Source: Hyphomicrobiales bacterium
GTDB taxonomy: Bacteria > Pseudomonadota > Alphaproteobacteria > Rhizobiales > Rhizobiaceae
Direction: 5' to 3'
Length of the DNA stretch: 64,000 nucleotides
Assembly: GCA_900467745.1 (NCBI GenBank)
Contig: UBQW01000010.1
Location: 434,001 to 498,000, forward strand
The notes beneath the pieces are model-generated. The model was not told the DNA's origin. It did no database searches and was given only the letters and a program-made list of their open reading frames with translations. The position numbers and the translations under genes are program-made. Numbering within the stretch: position 1 is the stretch's first letter; each line of letters begins with the position of its first letter. Positions 53,276 to 63,827 of this stretch are shown in pieces.

Positions 53276-54409
53276 ATGCTCGCCTTCGATTCCGCTCCCC
53301 CGCCGCCGCACGAAGAGACCGTCAAGGGTCTGCATAACGGCAACGAAAGCTATCTGTCGCTGGTCTGGCGTCGCCTGCGCCGTTCCTGGACCGGCATGAT
53401 GGGCCTCGTCCTCGTCGGCCTGCTGCTCTTGATGGCCGTGTTCGCCGATTTTTTCGCGCCGATGGACCCCAAGGCCACCGATACCGGCTTCGCGCCGCCG
53501 CAGATGGTGAGCTTCCACGACAAGGACGGCAATCTCACCTATCCGCCGCGCGTCTATGCACTCGGCGAATCCGAGGAGCTCGATCCGGTAACGTTCCAGC
53601 CGATCGTCGGCCCCGACTATGACAATCCGCGCGTACTCGGCTTCTTCGTCAAGGGCTCGGAGTACAACCTTCTCGGGCTGATCCCAACCGACCGCCACTT
53701 CTTCGGCTCCGTCGATGGGCAGCCGGTGCATTTTCTTGGTACCGACAAGTTCGGCCGTGACGTTCTCTCGCGCGCCATCATCGGCTCGCGCATCTCGCTC
53801 ACCATCGCGCTGACGGTCGTATTCATCGTCACCGTCATCGGCACCACCGTCGGCATGGTCTCCGGCTATTTCGGTGGCTCGTTCGATGCTTGGGTACAGC
53901 GCTTCGTGGAAATCGTGCTCGCCTTTCCGCAGCTGCCGCTTTATCTGGCGCTAACCTCGCTGATCCCGGTGACGGCGCCGACCAATGTGTTCCTCGCCTT
54001 CGTCATCGTCGTCATGTCGGCGCTCGGCTGGGCGCAGATGTCGCGCGAAGTGCGCGGCAAGACGCTGGCGCTCGCCCGCATCGATTACGTCCGCGCGGCC
54101 ATGGCCGTCGGCGCCACGGACCGGCGCATCATCTTCCAGCACATCTTCCCGAACGTGATGAGCCACGTCATCGTTGCCGTCACGCTGCATATCCCGAGCG
54201 TCGTGCTGCTCGAATCCTTCCTCGGCTTCCTCGGCTTTGCCGTGAAGCCGCCGCTGATTTCCTGGGGACTGATGCTGCAGGACACCGCCAACTATTCGGT
54301 GATCGGCACTTATCCCTGGATCCTCGCTCCCGTCGGCTTCGTGCTCGTCACCGTCTTCGCGTTCAACGCGCTCGGCGACGGTCTGCGCGATGCGGTCGAT
54401 CCCTATTGA
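53276..54409 (+). CDS. agpC: Alpha-galactoside importer permease 2 (DppC/OppC type)
   Basis: Inner-membrane permease of 377 residues. After a polar N-terminus with PPPPHEETVKG, helix 1 begins near residue 42. A periplasmic insertion of about 100 residues (about 64-160, DPKATDTGFAPPQMVSFHDKDG and onward) is longer than in most DppC proteins. The coupling loop DYVRAAMAVGATDRRIIFQHI lies at about 266-286. The start at 53276 follows GGAGGAGCCTGAT. The upstream open frame overlaps permease 1 and is not used. Confidence 0.87.
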   Translation: MLAFDSAPPPPHEETVKGLHNGNESYLSLVWRRLRRSWTGMMGLVLVGLLLLMAVFADFFAPMDPKATDTGFAPPQMVSFHDKDGNLTYPPRVYALGESEELDPVTFQPIVGPDYDNPRVLGFFVKGSEYNLLGLIPTDRHFFGSVDGQPVHFLGTDKFGRDVLSRAIIGSRISLTIALTVVFIVTVIGTTVGMVSGYFGGSFDAWVQRFVEIVLAFPQLPLYLALTSLIPVTAPTNVFLAFVIVVMSALGWAQMSREVRGKTLALARIDYVRAAMAVGATDRRIIFQHIFPNVMSHVIVAVTLHIPSVVLLESFLGFLGFAVKPPLISWGLMLQDTANYSVIGTYPWILAPVGFVLVTVFAFNALGDGLRDAVDPY

Positions 54410-54423
54410 TTGAGGTGAAGAAC

Positions 54424-56091
<1,668 letters not shown>

Positions 56092-56112
56092 TTGCCAATG
56101 CCGGAGGATATT

Positions 56113-57483
56113 ATGGCAAGAAACCCCAAGATCACCTTCATCGGAGCTGGTTCCACCGTCTTCATGAAGAACATCATCGGCGACGTGCTGCAGCGACCCG
56201 CGCTGTCGGGCGCGACCATCGCCCTGATGGACATCAATCCGCAGCGCTTGGAAGAAAGCGCCATCGTCGTCAACAAGCTGATCTCGACGCTGGGCGCAAA
56301 GGCCAAGGCCGAGACCTATTCGGACCAGCGCAAGGCGCTGACAGGTGCCGACTTCGTGGTCGTCGCCTTCCAGATCGGCGGCTATGAGCCCTGCACGGTC
56401 ACCGACTTCGACATTCCGAAGAAGTTCGGCCTGCGCCAGACGATTGCCGATACGCTCGGTGTCGGCGGTATCATGCGCGGCCTGCGCACCGTGCCGCATC
56501 TGTGGAAGATCTGCGAGGACATGCTCGTGGTCTGCCCCGAGGCAATCATGCTGCAATACGTCAACCCGATGGCGATCAACACCTGGGCGATCGCCGAGAA
56601 GTATCCCACCATCAAGCAGGTCGGCCTCTGCCACTCGGTTCAGGGCACGGCGATGGAACTCGCCCACGATCTCGATATCCCCTATGAGGATATTCGCTAC
56701 CGCTCGGCCGGCATCAACCACATGGCCTTCTACCTGAAGTTCGAGCATCGCCAGCCCGACGGCTCCTACAAGGACCTCTATCCCGATCTCGTGCGCGCCT
56801 ACCGTGAAGGTCGCGCTCCGAAGCCGGGCTGGAACCCGCGTTGCCCGAACCAGGTGCGCTACGAGATGCTGACCCGCCTCGGCTATTTCGTCACCGAAAG
56901 CTCCGAGCATTTCGCCGAGTACACGCCGTACTTCATCAAGGAAGGCCGCGAGGACCTGATCGAGAAGTTCGGCATTCCGCTCGACGAATATCCGAAGCGC
57001 TGCATCGAGCAGATCGAGCGCTGGAAGGGCCAGGCGGAAGCCTATCGCTCGGCCGACAAGATCGAGGTCAAGCAGTCGAAGGAATATGCCTCCTCGATCA
57101 TCAATTCGGTCTGGACCGGCGAACCCTCCGTGATCTACGGCAACGTCCGCAACAACGGCTGCATCACCTCGCTGCCGGAGAATTGCGCCGCCGAAGTTCC
57201 ATGCCTTGTCGATGCATCCGGTATTCAGCCGACTTTCATCGGTGATCTGCCGCCGCAGCTGACCGCTCTGATGCGCACCAACATCAACGTGCAGGAACTG
57301 ACGGTTCAGGCGCTGATGACTGAAAATCGCGAGCACATCTACCATGCAGCGATGATGGACCCGCATACCGCGGCCGAACTCGACCTCGACCAGATCTGGG
57401 CGATGACGGACGAACTGCTGGCCGCGCATGGCGACTGGCTGCCGGCATGGGCGCGCACCGCGCGCAAGGTTCAGGCCGCCTGA
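56113..57483 (+). CDS. melA: Alpha-galactosidase MelA, GH4
   Basis: Cytoplasmic alpha-galactosidase of 456 residues that splits melibiose and raffinose-type sugars, using NAD+ and Mn2+. It is close to E. coli MelA: KITFIGAGSTVFMKNI, QIGGYEPCTVTDF, HSVQGTAMELA, AGINHMAFYL and ESSEHFAEYTP. Metal ligands are C173 (LCHSVQ) and H203 (GINHMAF). The start is the ATG at 56113, seven bases after GGAGGA; an ATG at 56098 and TTG at 56092 lie upstream without a site. It is the last gene of the operon and ends at a strong terminator. Confidence 0.95.
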   Translation: MARNPKITFIGAGSTVFMKNIIGDVLQRPALSGATIALMDINPQRLEESAIVVNKLISTLGAKAKAETYSDQRKALTGADFVVVAFQIGGYEPCTVTDFDIPKKFGLRQTIADTLGVGGIMRGLRTVPHLWKICEDMLVVCPEAIMLQYVNPMAINTWAIAEKYPTIKQVGLCHSVQGTAMELAHDLDIPYEDIRYRSAGINHMAFYLKFEHRQPDGSYKDLYPDLVRAYREGRAPKPGWNPRCPNQVRYEMLTRLGYFVTESSEHFAEYTPYFIKEGREDLIEKFGIPLDEYPKRCIEQIERWKGQAEAYRSADKIEVKQSKEYASSIINSVWTGEPSVIYGNVRNNGCITSLPENCAAEVPCLVDASGIQPTFIGDLPPQLTALMRTNINVQELTVQALMTENREHIYHAAMMDPHTAAELDLDQIWAMTDELLAAHGDWLPAWARTARKVQAA

Positions 57484-57511
57484 CCAACTCTCTCCCGGTC
57501 ACGGCCTCAAG

Positions 57512-57543
57512 AAGTCCCGCGGCTCAGCCGCGGGGCTTTTTTT
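57512..57543 (+). terminator. Intrinsic terminator of the alpha-galactoside operon
   Basis: AAGTCCCGCGGC (57512-57523) pairs with GCCGCGGGGCTT (57527-57538), with one G-U pair and loop TCA, then seven T (57537-57543). It ends the melA operon and touches the stop codon of the convergent small gene. Confidence 0.93.
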
Positions 57544-57928
57544 AGCGTTTCTGAATTGGCGGCGGTTGTGGCTGGGGCTGGGGCTGTTGCTGACGTTGGT
57601 TCAACGGCAGCACATCCTGGAAACCGATCTCGGGGCAGCCGCGAACATTGGCGAAGATGATGTCGCGCCGTTCGCCCCATTCCGTCAGTCCCCGGAGCGT
57701 CAGCGTGTTGTTGTCCTGATAGACCACATTGGTGCGGATGATAGCGGCACGTCGCGCGAGGTTCTTCGCCTGGCTGACATTGCACTGCCCCTCGGACGGC
57801 GCCACGCTCCATATGGAGGTTCCCCGGCCGTCGTTCTGCCAGCCTTGGGCTGCCACTAGCGTCGGCGCCAGCGCGGTCAGAAGCAGGAATGTAGTGCGGA
57901 ACGTGGCTCTCAAGATCGGCGACCCCAT
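57542..57928 (-). CDS. Small secreted hypothetical protein, 128 aa
   Basis: Unrecognised periplasmic or secreted protein. The signal peptide is clear (RATFRTTFLLLTALAPTLVAA, cut near residue 27). The mature part has two cysteines (QCNVSQA and VRGCPEI), which may form a disulfide. The tail is rich in Gln and Pro (QPQPQPQPPP). It is flanked by convergent melA and divergent arsR-like genes. It looks like a monocistronic gene. No function can be assigned. Confidence 0.75.
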   Translation of the reverse strand: MGSPILRATFRTTFLLLTALAPTLVAAQGWQNDGRGTSIWSVAPSEGQCNVSQAKNLARRAAIIRTNVVYQDNNTLTLRGLTEWGERRDIIFANVRGCPEIGFQDVLPLNQRQQQPQPQPQPPPIQKR

Positions 57929-58053
57929 GTTGCGATGGTCCCGTCATAGCATGGGATCATGACCACGACGGAAACGCAGCCGGTAAAATTAGCCAGGAAT
58001 GGAAATGCATGAACAGGCAGGCGATTTCGGTTCGGACAATTGAACAAATCAAA

Positions 58054-58064
58054 ATATTCGATAT
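58054..58064. promoter_or_regulatory. Candidate ArsR-like regulator site upstream of its gene
   Basis: ATATTCGATAT is a short palindrome lying 43 bp before the regulator start codon. The core TTCGATAT recurs, inverted, in the palindrome at 60676-60692. A shared regulator site is an inference from this match. Confidence 0.4.
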
Positions 58065-58106
58065 ACAACAGTAATACGCATTTCATCTTCCGCGAACGGG
58101 ATCCAT

Positions 58107-59033
58107 ATGAGCCGCAACTTTCTTGTCGTCGATCCCGAGGAGGGCATGCCCATTTTGAAGGGGCTGGCATCGCCGGCAAGGGTTTCCGTATTGAAGCTTC
58201 TGCACGAAAAGGGGCCGCTCAACGTCAACGAAATCGCTGATATTCTTGAGCTGCCGCAGTCCAGCGTCTCGACCAATGTGCAGATGTTGGAGGAGGCGGG
58301 GTTGATCCGCACCGAGACGCAAAAGGCGCGCAAGGGCAACCAGAAAGTCTGTCATAGCGTCTATGATGAGATCCTTGTCGTCTTCAAGAATGAAATCAAG
58401 GAAACCGAACCGGATGCGATCGAGGTGGCGATGCCGCTTGGCCTCTACACCAGCTACGATGTGACCGCGCCCTGCGGTCTCTGCTCGGTGGACGGGATCA
58501 TCGGTCTGCTCGACGTACCCAACACTTTCCTTGATCCAGATCGCATGAAGACGGCGCTGATATGGTTCACGCGGGGTCATGTCGAATACCAGTTTCCCAA
58601 TAATGCCAGGCTGACCAACACCCCCATCCGCGAGATCGAGTTCGTCATGGAACTGAGCTCCGAAGTGCCCGGCACCAGCGCCGACTGGCCCTCTGATATC
58701 ACGCTCACGGTCAATGGTATCGATATTGGCACCTGGACGTCCCCCGGCGATTTCGGCGACAAACGCGGGGTTTTCACGCCGGATTGGTGGAAACTGAAGG
58801 GTTCGCAGTACGGCAAGCTGAAGAGCTTCCGCATCAACGACGAGGGCGCCTTCGTCGATGGACTGCGCATTTCCGACGTGGCGCTTTCGGATCTGAAACT
58901 CGACGAGCATCACTCGATTCGCCTGCGCATCGGGGTTCGCGATGACGCAAAGCACCCTGGCGGCATCAATATTTTCGGTCGTGGTTTCGGCAATTACGAT
59001 CAGGACATCCTGCTGCGTATCAGAACACGCTAG
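58107..59033 (+). CDS. ArsR-like winged-helix regulator with large C-terminal domain
   Basis: Regulator of 308 residues, about three times a usual ArsR protein. Residues about 14-80 form the winged helix (LKGLASPARVSVLKLLHEK, VNEIADILELPQSSVSTNVQMLEEAGLI). The remaining 220 residues are predicted beta-rich (EIEFVMELSSEVPG, TLTVNGIDIGTWTSPGDFGDKRG), like a sugar-sensing or jelly-roll domain. C-terminal CGLCSVDG contains two cysteines, but the arsenic-type CxC metal site in the DNA-binding helix is missing, so metal sensing is unlikely. It lies 107 bp before the arabinofuranosidase gene on the same strand and probably controls it. Confidence 0.82.
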   Translation: MSRNFLVVDPEEGMPILKGLASPARVSVLKLLHEKGPLNVNEIADILELPQSSVSTNVQMLEEAGLIRTETQKARKGNQKVCHSVYDEILVVFKNEIKETEPDAIEVAMPLGLYTSYDVTAPCGLCSVDGIIGLLDVPNTFLDPDRMKTALIWFTRGHVEYQFPNNARLTNTPIREIEFVMELSSEVPGTSADWPSDITLTVNGIDIGTWTSPGDFGDKRGVFTPDWWKLKGSQYGKLKSFRINDEGAFVDGLRISDVALSDLKLDEHHSIRLRIGVRDDAKHPGGINIFGRGFGNYDQDILLRIRTR

Positions 59034-59099
59034 ACTGTACCCGATTTTCTGAATTTTGCCCTTGACCCCGGCCGAGGCTTCCGCTTTATTCACCTCAAA

Positions 59100-59117
59100 T
59101 TGTGATATGGATCACAA
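59100..59117. promoter_or_regulatory. CRP-like palindrome before the arabinofuranosidase gene
   Basis: TTGTGA-TATGGA-TCACAA is a perfect inverted repeat matching the enteric CRP consensus TGTGA-N6-TCACA. It lies 24 bp before the start codon of the GH51 gene, in a position that overlaps rather than precedes the promoter. Either a CRP/FNR-family protein or another regulator could bind it. Confidence 0.6.
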
Positions 59118-59140
59118 AGAATGATATAGTGGAGGGTATC

Positions 59141-60652
59141 ATGAAGGCTGCGGTCACCGCGCATAGCAAGTACACGATCTCGGACATCGACCCGCGCCTG
59201 TACGGCTCGTTCATCGAGCACCTCGGTCGCGCCGTCTACACCGGCATCTACGAGCCCGACCATGCGACCGCCGACGAAAACGGCATGCGCAAGGATGTGA
59301 TCGATCTCGTCAAGGAGCTGAACGTTCCGATCGTGCGTTATCCCGGCGGCAACTTCGTCTCGGCCTATAACTGGGAAGACGGTATCGGCCCCAAGGAAAG
59401 CCGCCCGACGCGCCTCGACCTTGCCTGGCACACCTCCGAAAGCAACCAGGTCGGCATGCACGAATTCGCCGAATGGTGCGTCTCGGCCAAGACCGAGATG
59501 ATGCTCGCCGTCAACCTCGGCTCTCGCGGCCTGGATGAAGCCCGCAACTTCCTCGAATACGTCAACCATCCCGGCGGCAGCGAGTGGAGCGACAAGCGTA
59601 TCGCCAACGGCCGCGCCGAGCCTTGGGACGTGAAGCTCTGGTGCCTCGGCAATGAGATGGACGGCCCCTGGCAGATCGGCCACAAGACGGCCGACGAATA
59701 TGGCCGACTGGCGCATGAGACCGCCAAGGCCATGCGCGCCTTCGACAGCTCGCTGGAGCTGGTCGTCTGCGGCTCGTCCAATGCCCACATGCCGACCTAT
59801 CCCGAATGGGAAGCGACCGTTCTCGACCACACCTATAACGAGGTCGATTATATCTCGCTGCACATGTATTTTGAGAACCGCGCCAAGAACACGGCCAACT
59901 ATCTTGCCCGCAGCATCGAGCTCGACAACTACATTGGCACGGTCGCCGGCGTCATCGACTACATCAAGGCGAAGAAGCGCTCGACCAAGGACGTTTATAT
60001 CTCTTTCGACGAGTGGAACGTATGGTACCACTCCAAGGAACGCGACAAGGCGACGCTCGCCGGCGCCAATGGCTGGCCGCATGCGCCGGCGCTGCTCGAG
60101 GACGATTATAACTTCGAGGACGTGCTGCAGGTCGGCTGCATCCTGAACACCTTCATCAACCGCGCAGACGTGGTGAAGATCGCCTGCCTCGCGCAGCTGG
60201 TCAACGTCATCGCTCCGATCATGACGACGCCGGGCGGTGCCGCATGGCGCCAGACGATCTTCTATCCCTACTACTTCGCTTCGGTTTATGGCCGGGGCAC
60301 GGCGCTGAAGTTGATGGTCGACAGCCCGGCCTACGAGGTCGAGGATGTCGGCAGCGTGCCATACCTCGACGTCTCGGCCGTCCATGACAAGGACGCCAAG
60401 ACGGTCACCTTCTTCATCGTCAACCGCCACGGCACGGAAGCGCTCGATCTCGACGCCAGCCTGCTCGGATTCGGCAACCTCAGCGTCATCGACGACCAGG
60501 TCGTCGCCCATTCGGATCTCACCATCACCAACACGGCCGAAAAGCCGAACAATGTGGTGCCGGTGAAGGCGAGTGGTTCGGCATTCGCCGATGGCAAGCT
60601 GACGGCGAAGATCGCGCCTTTGTCCTACCGCGTGATCCGGCTGCAGGCTTGA
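59141..60652 (+). CDS. abfA: Alpha-N-arabinofuranosidase, GH51
   Basis: Releases L-arabinose from arabinan- or arabinoxylan-derived oligosaccharides in the cytoplasm, 503 residues with no signal peptide. The catalytic acid/base is E172 in WCLGNEMDGPW, and the nucleophile is E291 in FDEWNVWY, both typical of GH51. The N-terminal RYPGGNFVSAYNWEDGIGP is the family's sugar-binding stretch, and the C-terminal 150 residues form the beta-sandwich. I chose the ATG at 59141 after GGAGGGTATC; the longer frame has no site. An importer operon follows 247 bp downstream. Confidence 0.95.
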   Translation: MKAAVTAHSKYTISDIDPRLYGSFIEHLGRAVYTGIYEPDHATADENGMRKDVIDLVKELNVPIVRYPGGNFVSAYNWEDGIGPKESRPTRLDLAWHTSESNQVGMHEFAEWCVSAKTEMMLAVNLGSRGLDEARNFLEYVNHPGGSEWSDKRIANGRAEPWDVKLWCLGNEMDGPWQIGHKTADEYGRLAHETAKAMRAFDSSLELVVCGSSNAHMPTYPEWEATVLDHTYNEVDYISLHMYFENRAKNTANYLARSIELDNYIGTVAGVIDYIKAKKRSTKDVYISFDEWNVWYHSKERDKATLAGANGWPHAPALLEDDYNFEDVLQVGCILNTFINRADVVKIACLAQLVNVIAPIMTTPGGAAWRQTIFYPYYFASVYGRGTALKLMVDSPAYEVEDVGSVPYLDVSAVHDKDAKTVTFFIVNRHGTEALDLDASLLGFGNLSVIDDQVVAHSDLTITNTAEKPNNVVPVKASGSAFADGKLTAKIAPLSYRVIRLQA

Positions 60653-60675
60653 TCCATTAAATCACGATAGCTGAT

Positions 60676-60692
60676 ACATATCGAAGATATGT
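60676..60692. promoter_or_regulatory. Palindromic operator before the leader ORF
   Basis: ACATATC-GAA-GATATGT is a perfect 7+7 inverted repeat. It is followed at once by TTGACA (60692-60697), a consensus -35 hexamer, so a bound regulator would block a promoter here. The matching -10 element is not obvious. Its core ATATCGAA also occurs, reversed, upstream of the ArsR-like gene. Confidence 0.6.
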
Positions 60693-60756
60693 TGACATCG
60701 TAATTGTATGATTTAACGTCAGCGAACCAGATTTGACGTGCCACTGGGAGGAGAAG

Positions 60757-60903
60757 ATGGGAGCAACCGCTTCTGTTTTGGCACCTTCATGGACGAAAGG
60801 CGGCCTGCTTCTCGAAGCAGGCGCTATTCGCGCCGTTTCGTGCCAGCCATGTGTTCATATCGGATTTTCGGATTCTGACTGCAGCTTGGGAGCAGCCGGA
60901 TGA
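60757..60903 (+). CDS. 48-codon leader ORF translationally coupled to the importer operon
   Basis: A short open frame with an excellent ribosome-binding site (GGGAGGAGAAG just before the ATG at 60757). It encodes 48 residues, MGATASVLAPSWTKGG onward, with three cysteines. Its TGA stop (60901-60903) overlaps the ATG of the ATPase gene (60900) as ATGA. A hairpin, GCCTGCTT (60803-60810) with AAGCAGGC (60815-60822), loop CTCG, is inside the frame. This arrangement suggests that translation of the leader opens the mRNA for the ATPase gene or controls attenuation. It may also be a genuine but unknown microprotein. No similarity was recognised. Confidence 0.55.
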   Translation: MGATASVLAPSWTKGGLLLEAGAIRAVSCQPCVHIGFSDSDCSLGAAG

Positions 60904-62000
60904 CGGCCAATATCGAAATCACCAATGTCAGCAAGCGCTACGGCTCGATGACCGTGCTCGACGGCCTGTCGCTGTCGATCAAGGCCAATGAGTTCATGGT
61001 CTTTCTCGGCCCGTCCGGCTGCGGAAAGTCCACGCTTCTGAGAATGATCGCCGGGCTCGAAAGTGTCGATGAAGGCACCATCTCTATCAACGGCGAGCGT
61101 ATCGATACGCTGCCGCCCGGCCAGCGCGACATCGCCATGGTGTTCCAGAGCTACGCGCTCTATCCGCACATGACTGTTGCCGACAACATGGCCTTCGGGC
61201 TGCGCAACATCGCGGTCCCCTCTGACGTGATCTCGGCGCGCGTGGCGGAAGCCGCCCGCATGCTGGAGATCGGGCACCTCTTGGAGCGCAAGCCCGGCCA
61301 GCTCTCCGGCGGCCAGCGCCAGCGCGTCGCCATCGGCCGCGCCATTGTCAAGGAGCCGAAGGCATTCCTCTTCGACGAGCCACTGTCGAACCTTGATGCG
61401 GCGCTGCGCGTGCGCACCCGCGTCGAACTCGCACAGCTTCGCAATCGCGTGAAGTCGACAATGATTTTTGTCACCCATGACCAGATCGAGGCGATGACGC
61501 TGGCCGATCGCATCGTCGTCATGAACAACCGCAAGATCGAGCAGATCGGCTCGCCGATGGAGATCTATTCCCGTCCGGCCAGCCGCTTCGTCGCCACCTT
61601 CGTCGGCTCGCCGACGATGAATTTCCTCGACGTTGGGATCTCCGAAGAGAGCGGCTTCGTCAGCGCCAAACTGCCTGACGGCACGCAGCTCAAGACCGCC
61701 ATCCGCGCTGCCGGCATCAAAGGCGGCAGCCATGCACTTGGCATCCGCGCCGAGGCGGTGAAGCTCGCCGACGGCGTTCCCGCCACCACGACGGGCAAGG
61801 TCGACGTGCTCGAGCGGCTGGGCGACCGCACGCTGCTCTATACCAGGCTCACGGATGGCAGCGTCATCGTCGCCGAGGATATTGGCAACAGCCGTGTCGC
61901 GATCGGCGATGAGGTGGGGCTGACGCTTGATGGCAGCAGAACGCATCTCTTCGACGCCGAGGGGCGCGCCTGGCACAATGAGGAGCCGGGGCATGACTGA
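60900..62000 (+). CDS. ABC sugar importer ATPase (MsmK/UgpC type)
   Basis: ATPase of 366 residues. It has Walker A GPSGCGKST, signature LSGGQRQR, Walker B FLFDEPLSNLD, switch VTHDQIEAMTLADRIVVM and a C-terminal OB-type domain. The start at 60900 lies in an ATGA overlap with the 48-codon ORF, and no separate ribosome-binding site is strong. It overlaps the next permease gene by 8 bp. It is encoded first, ahead of the permeases and binding protein, which is unusual in this window. Confidence 0.92.
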   Translation: MTANIEITNVSKRYGSMTVLDGLSLSIKANEFMVFLGPSGCGKSTLLRMIAGLESVDEGTISINGERIDTLPPGQRDIAMVFQSYALYPHMTVADNMAFGLRNIAVPSDVISARVAEAARMLEIGHLLERKPGQLSGGQRQRVAIGRAIVKEPKAFLFDEPLSNLDAALRVRTRVELAQLRNRVKSTMIFVTHDQIEAMTLADRIVVMNNRKIEQIGSPMEIYSRPASRFVATFVGSPTMNFLDVGISEESGFVSAKLPDGTQLKTAIRAAGIKGGSHALGIRAEAVKLADGVPATTTGKVDVLERLGDRTLLYTRLTDGSVIVAEDIGNSRVAIGDEVGLTLDGSRTHLFDAEGRAWHNEEPGHD

Positions 62001-62928
62001 GACAACGCTGTCTGGCACCGTCACGCTCGCCAAGGCTTCCGCGCGCCTGAAGGTGCAGAACATCAATGCGCCGCTTTGGCGCAACGCCATCTTCGTTCTG
62101 CCCTATCTGTTCTTCTTCGTGACATTGCTGGTCGTGCCGCTGTTCTGGGGCATCTGGCTGAGCCTCCACAAGGCGGATGCCTTCGGCGTTGGCCGCTTCG
62201 TCGGCATCGACAATTACTTCCGGCTGTTTCGCGACAAGATCTTCATCCAGGCGATCGGCAACACCTTCTATTTCGTGCTGCTCACCGTGCCTGCGCTCGC
62301 CATCATCGGCCTGATGCTGGCACTCGCCTTGAACCGCAAGACGCGGACGGCTGCGGCTTTGCGTACGATCTATTTCTCCTCATCGGTTTTGTCGGTCACC
62401 ATCGTCACGCTGATCTGGCGCATCGTCTTTATCGGAAATTTCGGCCTGCTCGCCACCATCTACGGCTGGTTCGACGCCACGCCGCCGGCGTTTCTCTCGG
62501 ATCCGAAGCTGGCGATGATCGGGATCGCGATCGCGACCATCTGGTGGTGCATCGGTCTGCCGATGATGCTCTTCCTCTCCGCCTTGCAGCAGATCCCAGG
62601 CGATATCTACGAGGCGGCAGCGCTCGACAATGCCAGCCGTTGGCGCACGCTCTGGTACATCACGCTACCGTCCATCCGCCGCACCTTCGCATTGGTCGTG
62701 ATCATCCAGATCGTCCTGCAGTTCCAGCTGTTCGGCCAGGCCAAGCTGATGACCATGGGCGGTCCGAACAACGTCTCCAAGCCGATCGTTTTCTACATCT
62801 ACGAGGCGGCCTTCACCAAATGGGACCTCGGGCTGGGTGCTGCTGCCTCTGAAATCCTCTTCATGCTGATCCTCATCGCTGCCATGGCGCAGTACGTCAT
62901 TTCGCGCCGGAAGGGAGAAGAAGGATGA
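61993..62928 (+). CDS. ABC sugar importer permease 1 (MalF/UgpA type)
   Basis: Inner-membrane permease of 311 residues with six helices. The coupling loop DIYEAAALDNASRWRTLWYITLP lies at about residues 211-233. The ATG at 61993 follows AGGAGCCGGGGC; the longer upstream frame overlaps the ATPase gene and is not used. It ends in an ATGA overlap with permease 2. Confidence 0.92.
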   Translation: MTETTLSGTVTLAKASARLKVQNINAPLWRNAIFVLPYLFFFVTLLVVPLFWGIWLSLHKADAFGVGRFVGIDNYFRLFRDKIFIQAIGNTFYFVLLTVPALAIIGLMLALALNRKTRTAAALRTIYFSSSVLSVTIVTLIWRIVFIGNFGLLATIYGWFDATPPAFLSDPKLAMIGIAIATIWWCIGLPMMLFLSALQQIPGDIYEAAALDNASRWRTLWYITLPSIRRTFALVVIIQIVLQFQLFGQAKLMTMGGPNNVSKPIVFYIYEAAFTKWDLGLGAAASEILFMLILIAAMAQYVISRRKGEEG

Positions 62929-63776
62929 GTGTCGCAACAGGTGGCAACATGGTCGGCCGTTCGCTAGGCGACCGCGTGATCCTTTTCCTCGCCATCCTCT
63001 GCGCGCTGGTGATGCTTGCGCCGGTGCTGTGGGTGATCGGCCTGTCGTTGAAGGACAACAAGGAACTGATGGCGGATATGAACTCCGTCTTTCACGCACC
63101 TTACACGATCAACAACTATATCAACATCTTGGCGACCTCGTCTGTGTTCCGCTGGGTGCTGAACAGCGTGATCGTCGCCGGCGGGCTTACCATCGGCACG
63201 CTGGTGCTCTCGTCGCTCGCAGGCTACGGTTTCGCGCGGCTGAACTTTCCCTATCGCAACACGCTGTTCATCATCGTGCTCCTGGGGTTGGCGGTTCCGG
63301 AACAGGCGGTGCTGATCGCCCGCCACCAGCTGTTCAGCTGGCTGAAGTTCCACAACACCTATCACGGGCTGATCCTGCCCGGCCTGTCAGCGCCCTTCGG
63401 CGTGTTCCTGATGACGCAGTATTTCCGCGCTATCCCCAAGGAGCTCGACGAGGCGGCACTGCTCGACAATGCGAGCCGCTTCAAGATCTTCTGGAATGTG
63501 CTTCTGCCGCTGACGGTTCCCGCACAGGCGACGCTCGGCATATTCACCTTCCTCGGCGCCTGGAACGATTACTTCTGGCCGCTGATCTCGGGCACCAAGA
63601 AGGAAATGTATACGCTGACGGTCGGCATCGCCTCGACACAGACCAACTTCGCGCAGTCGGAAGGCCTCGGCTTCTTGATGTCGCAGGCGGTCTTTGCCAG
63701 CGCGCCGATTCTCGTTCTCTACCTGTTTTTCCAGAAATACATCGTGACGGCAGTCTCCGGCGCCGCTGTGCGCTGA
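62925..63776 (+). CDS. ABC sugar importer permease 2 (MalG type)
   Basis: Inner-membrane permease of 283 residues with six helices. The coupling loop KELDEAALLDNASRFKIFWNV is at about residues 171-191. It begins after AAGGGAGAAGAAGG with overlapping ATGA. It pairs with permease 1. The operon with abfA suggests an arabino-oligosaccharide importer like Bacillus AraNPQ. Confidence 0.92.
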   Translation: MSVATGGNMVGRSLGDRVILFLAILCALVMLAPVLWVIGLSLKDNKELMADMNSVFHAPYTINNYINILATSSVFRWVLNSVIVAGGLTIGTLVLSSLAGYGFARLNFPYRNTLFIIVLLGLAVPEQAVLIARHQLFSWLKFHNTYHGLILPGLSAPFGVFLMTQYFRAIPKELDEAALLDNASRFKIFWNVLLPLTVPAQATLGIFTFLGAWNDYFWPLISGTKKEMYTLTVGIASTQTNFAQSEGLGFLMSQAVFASAPILVLYLFFQKYIVTAVSGAAVR

Positions 63777-63827
63777 GACTTGAAGCGATGACGTCGCAAC
63801 CGGCTTCCGGGGAGGAGGCCAGCCAAA

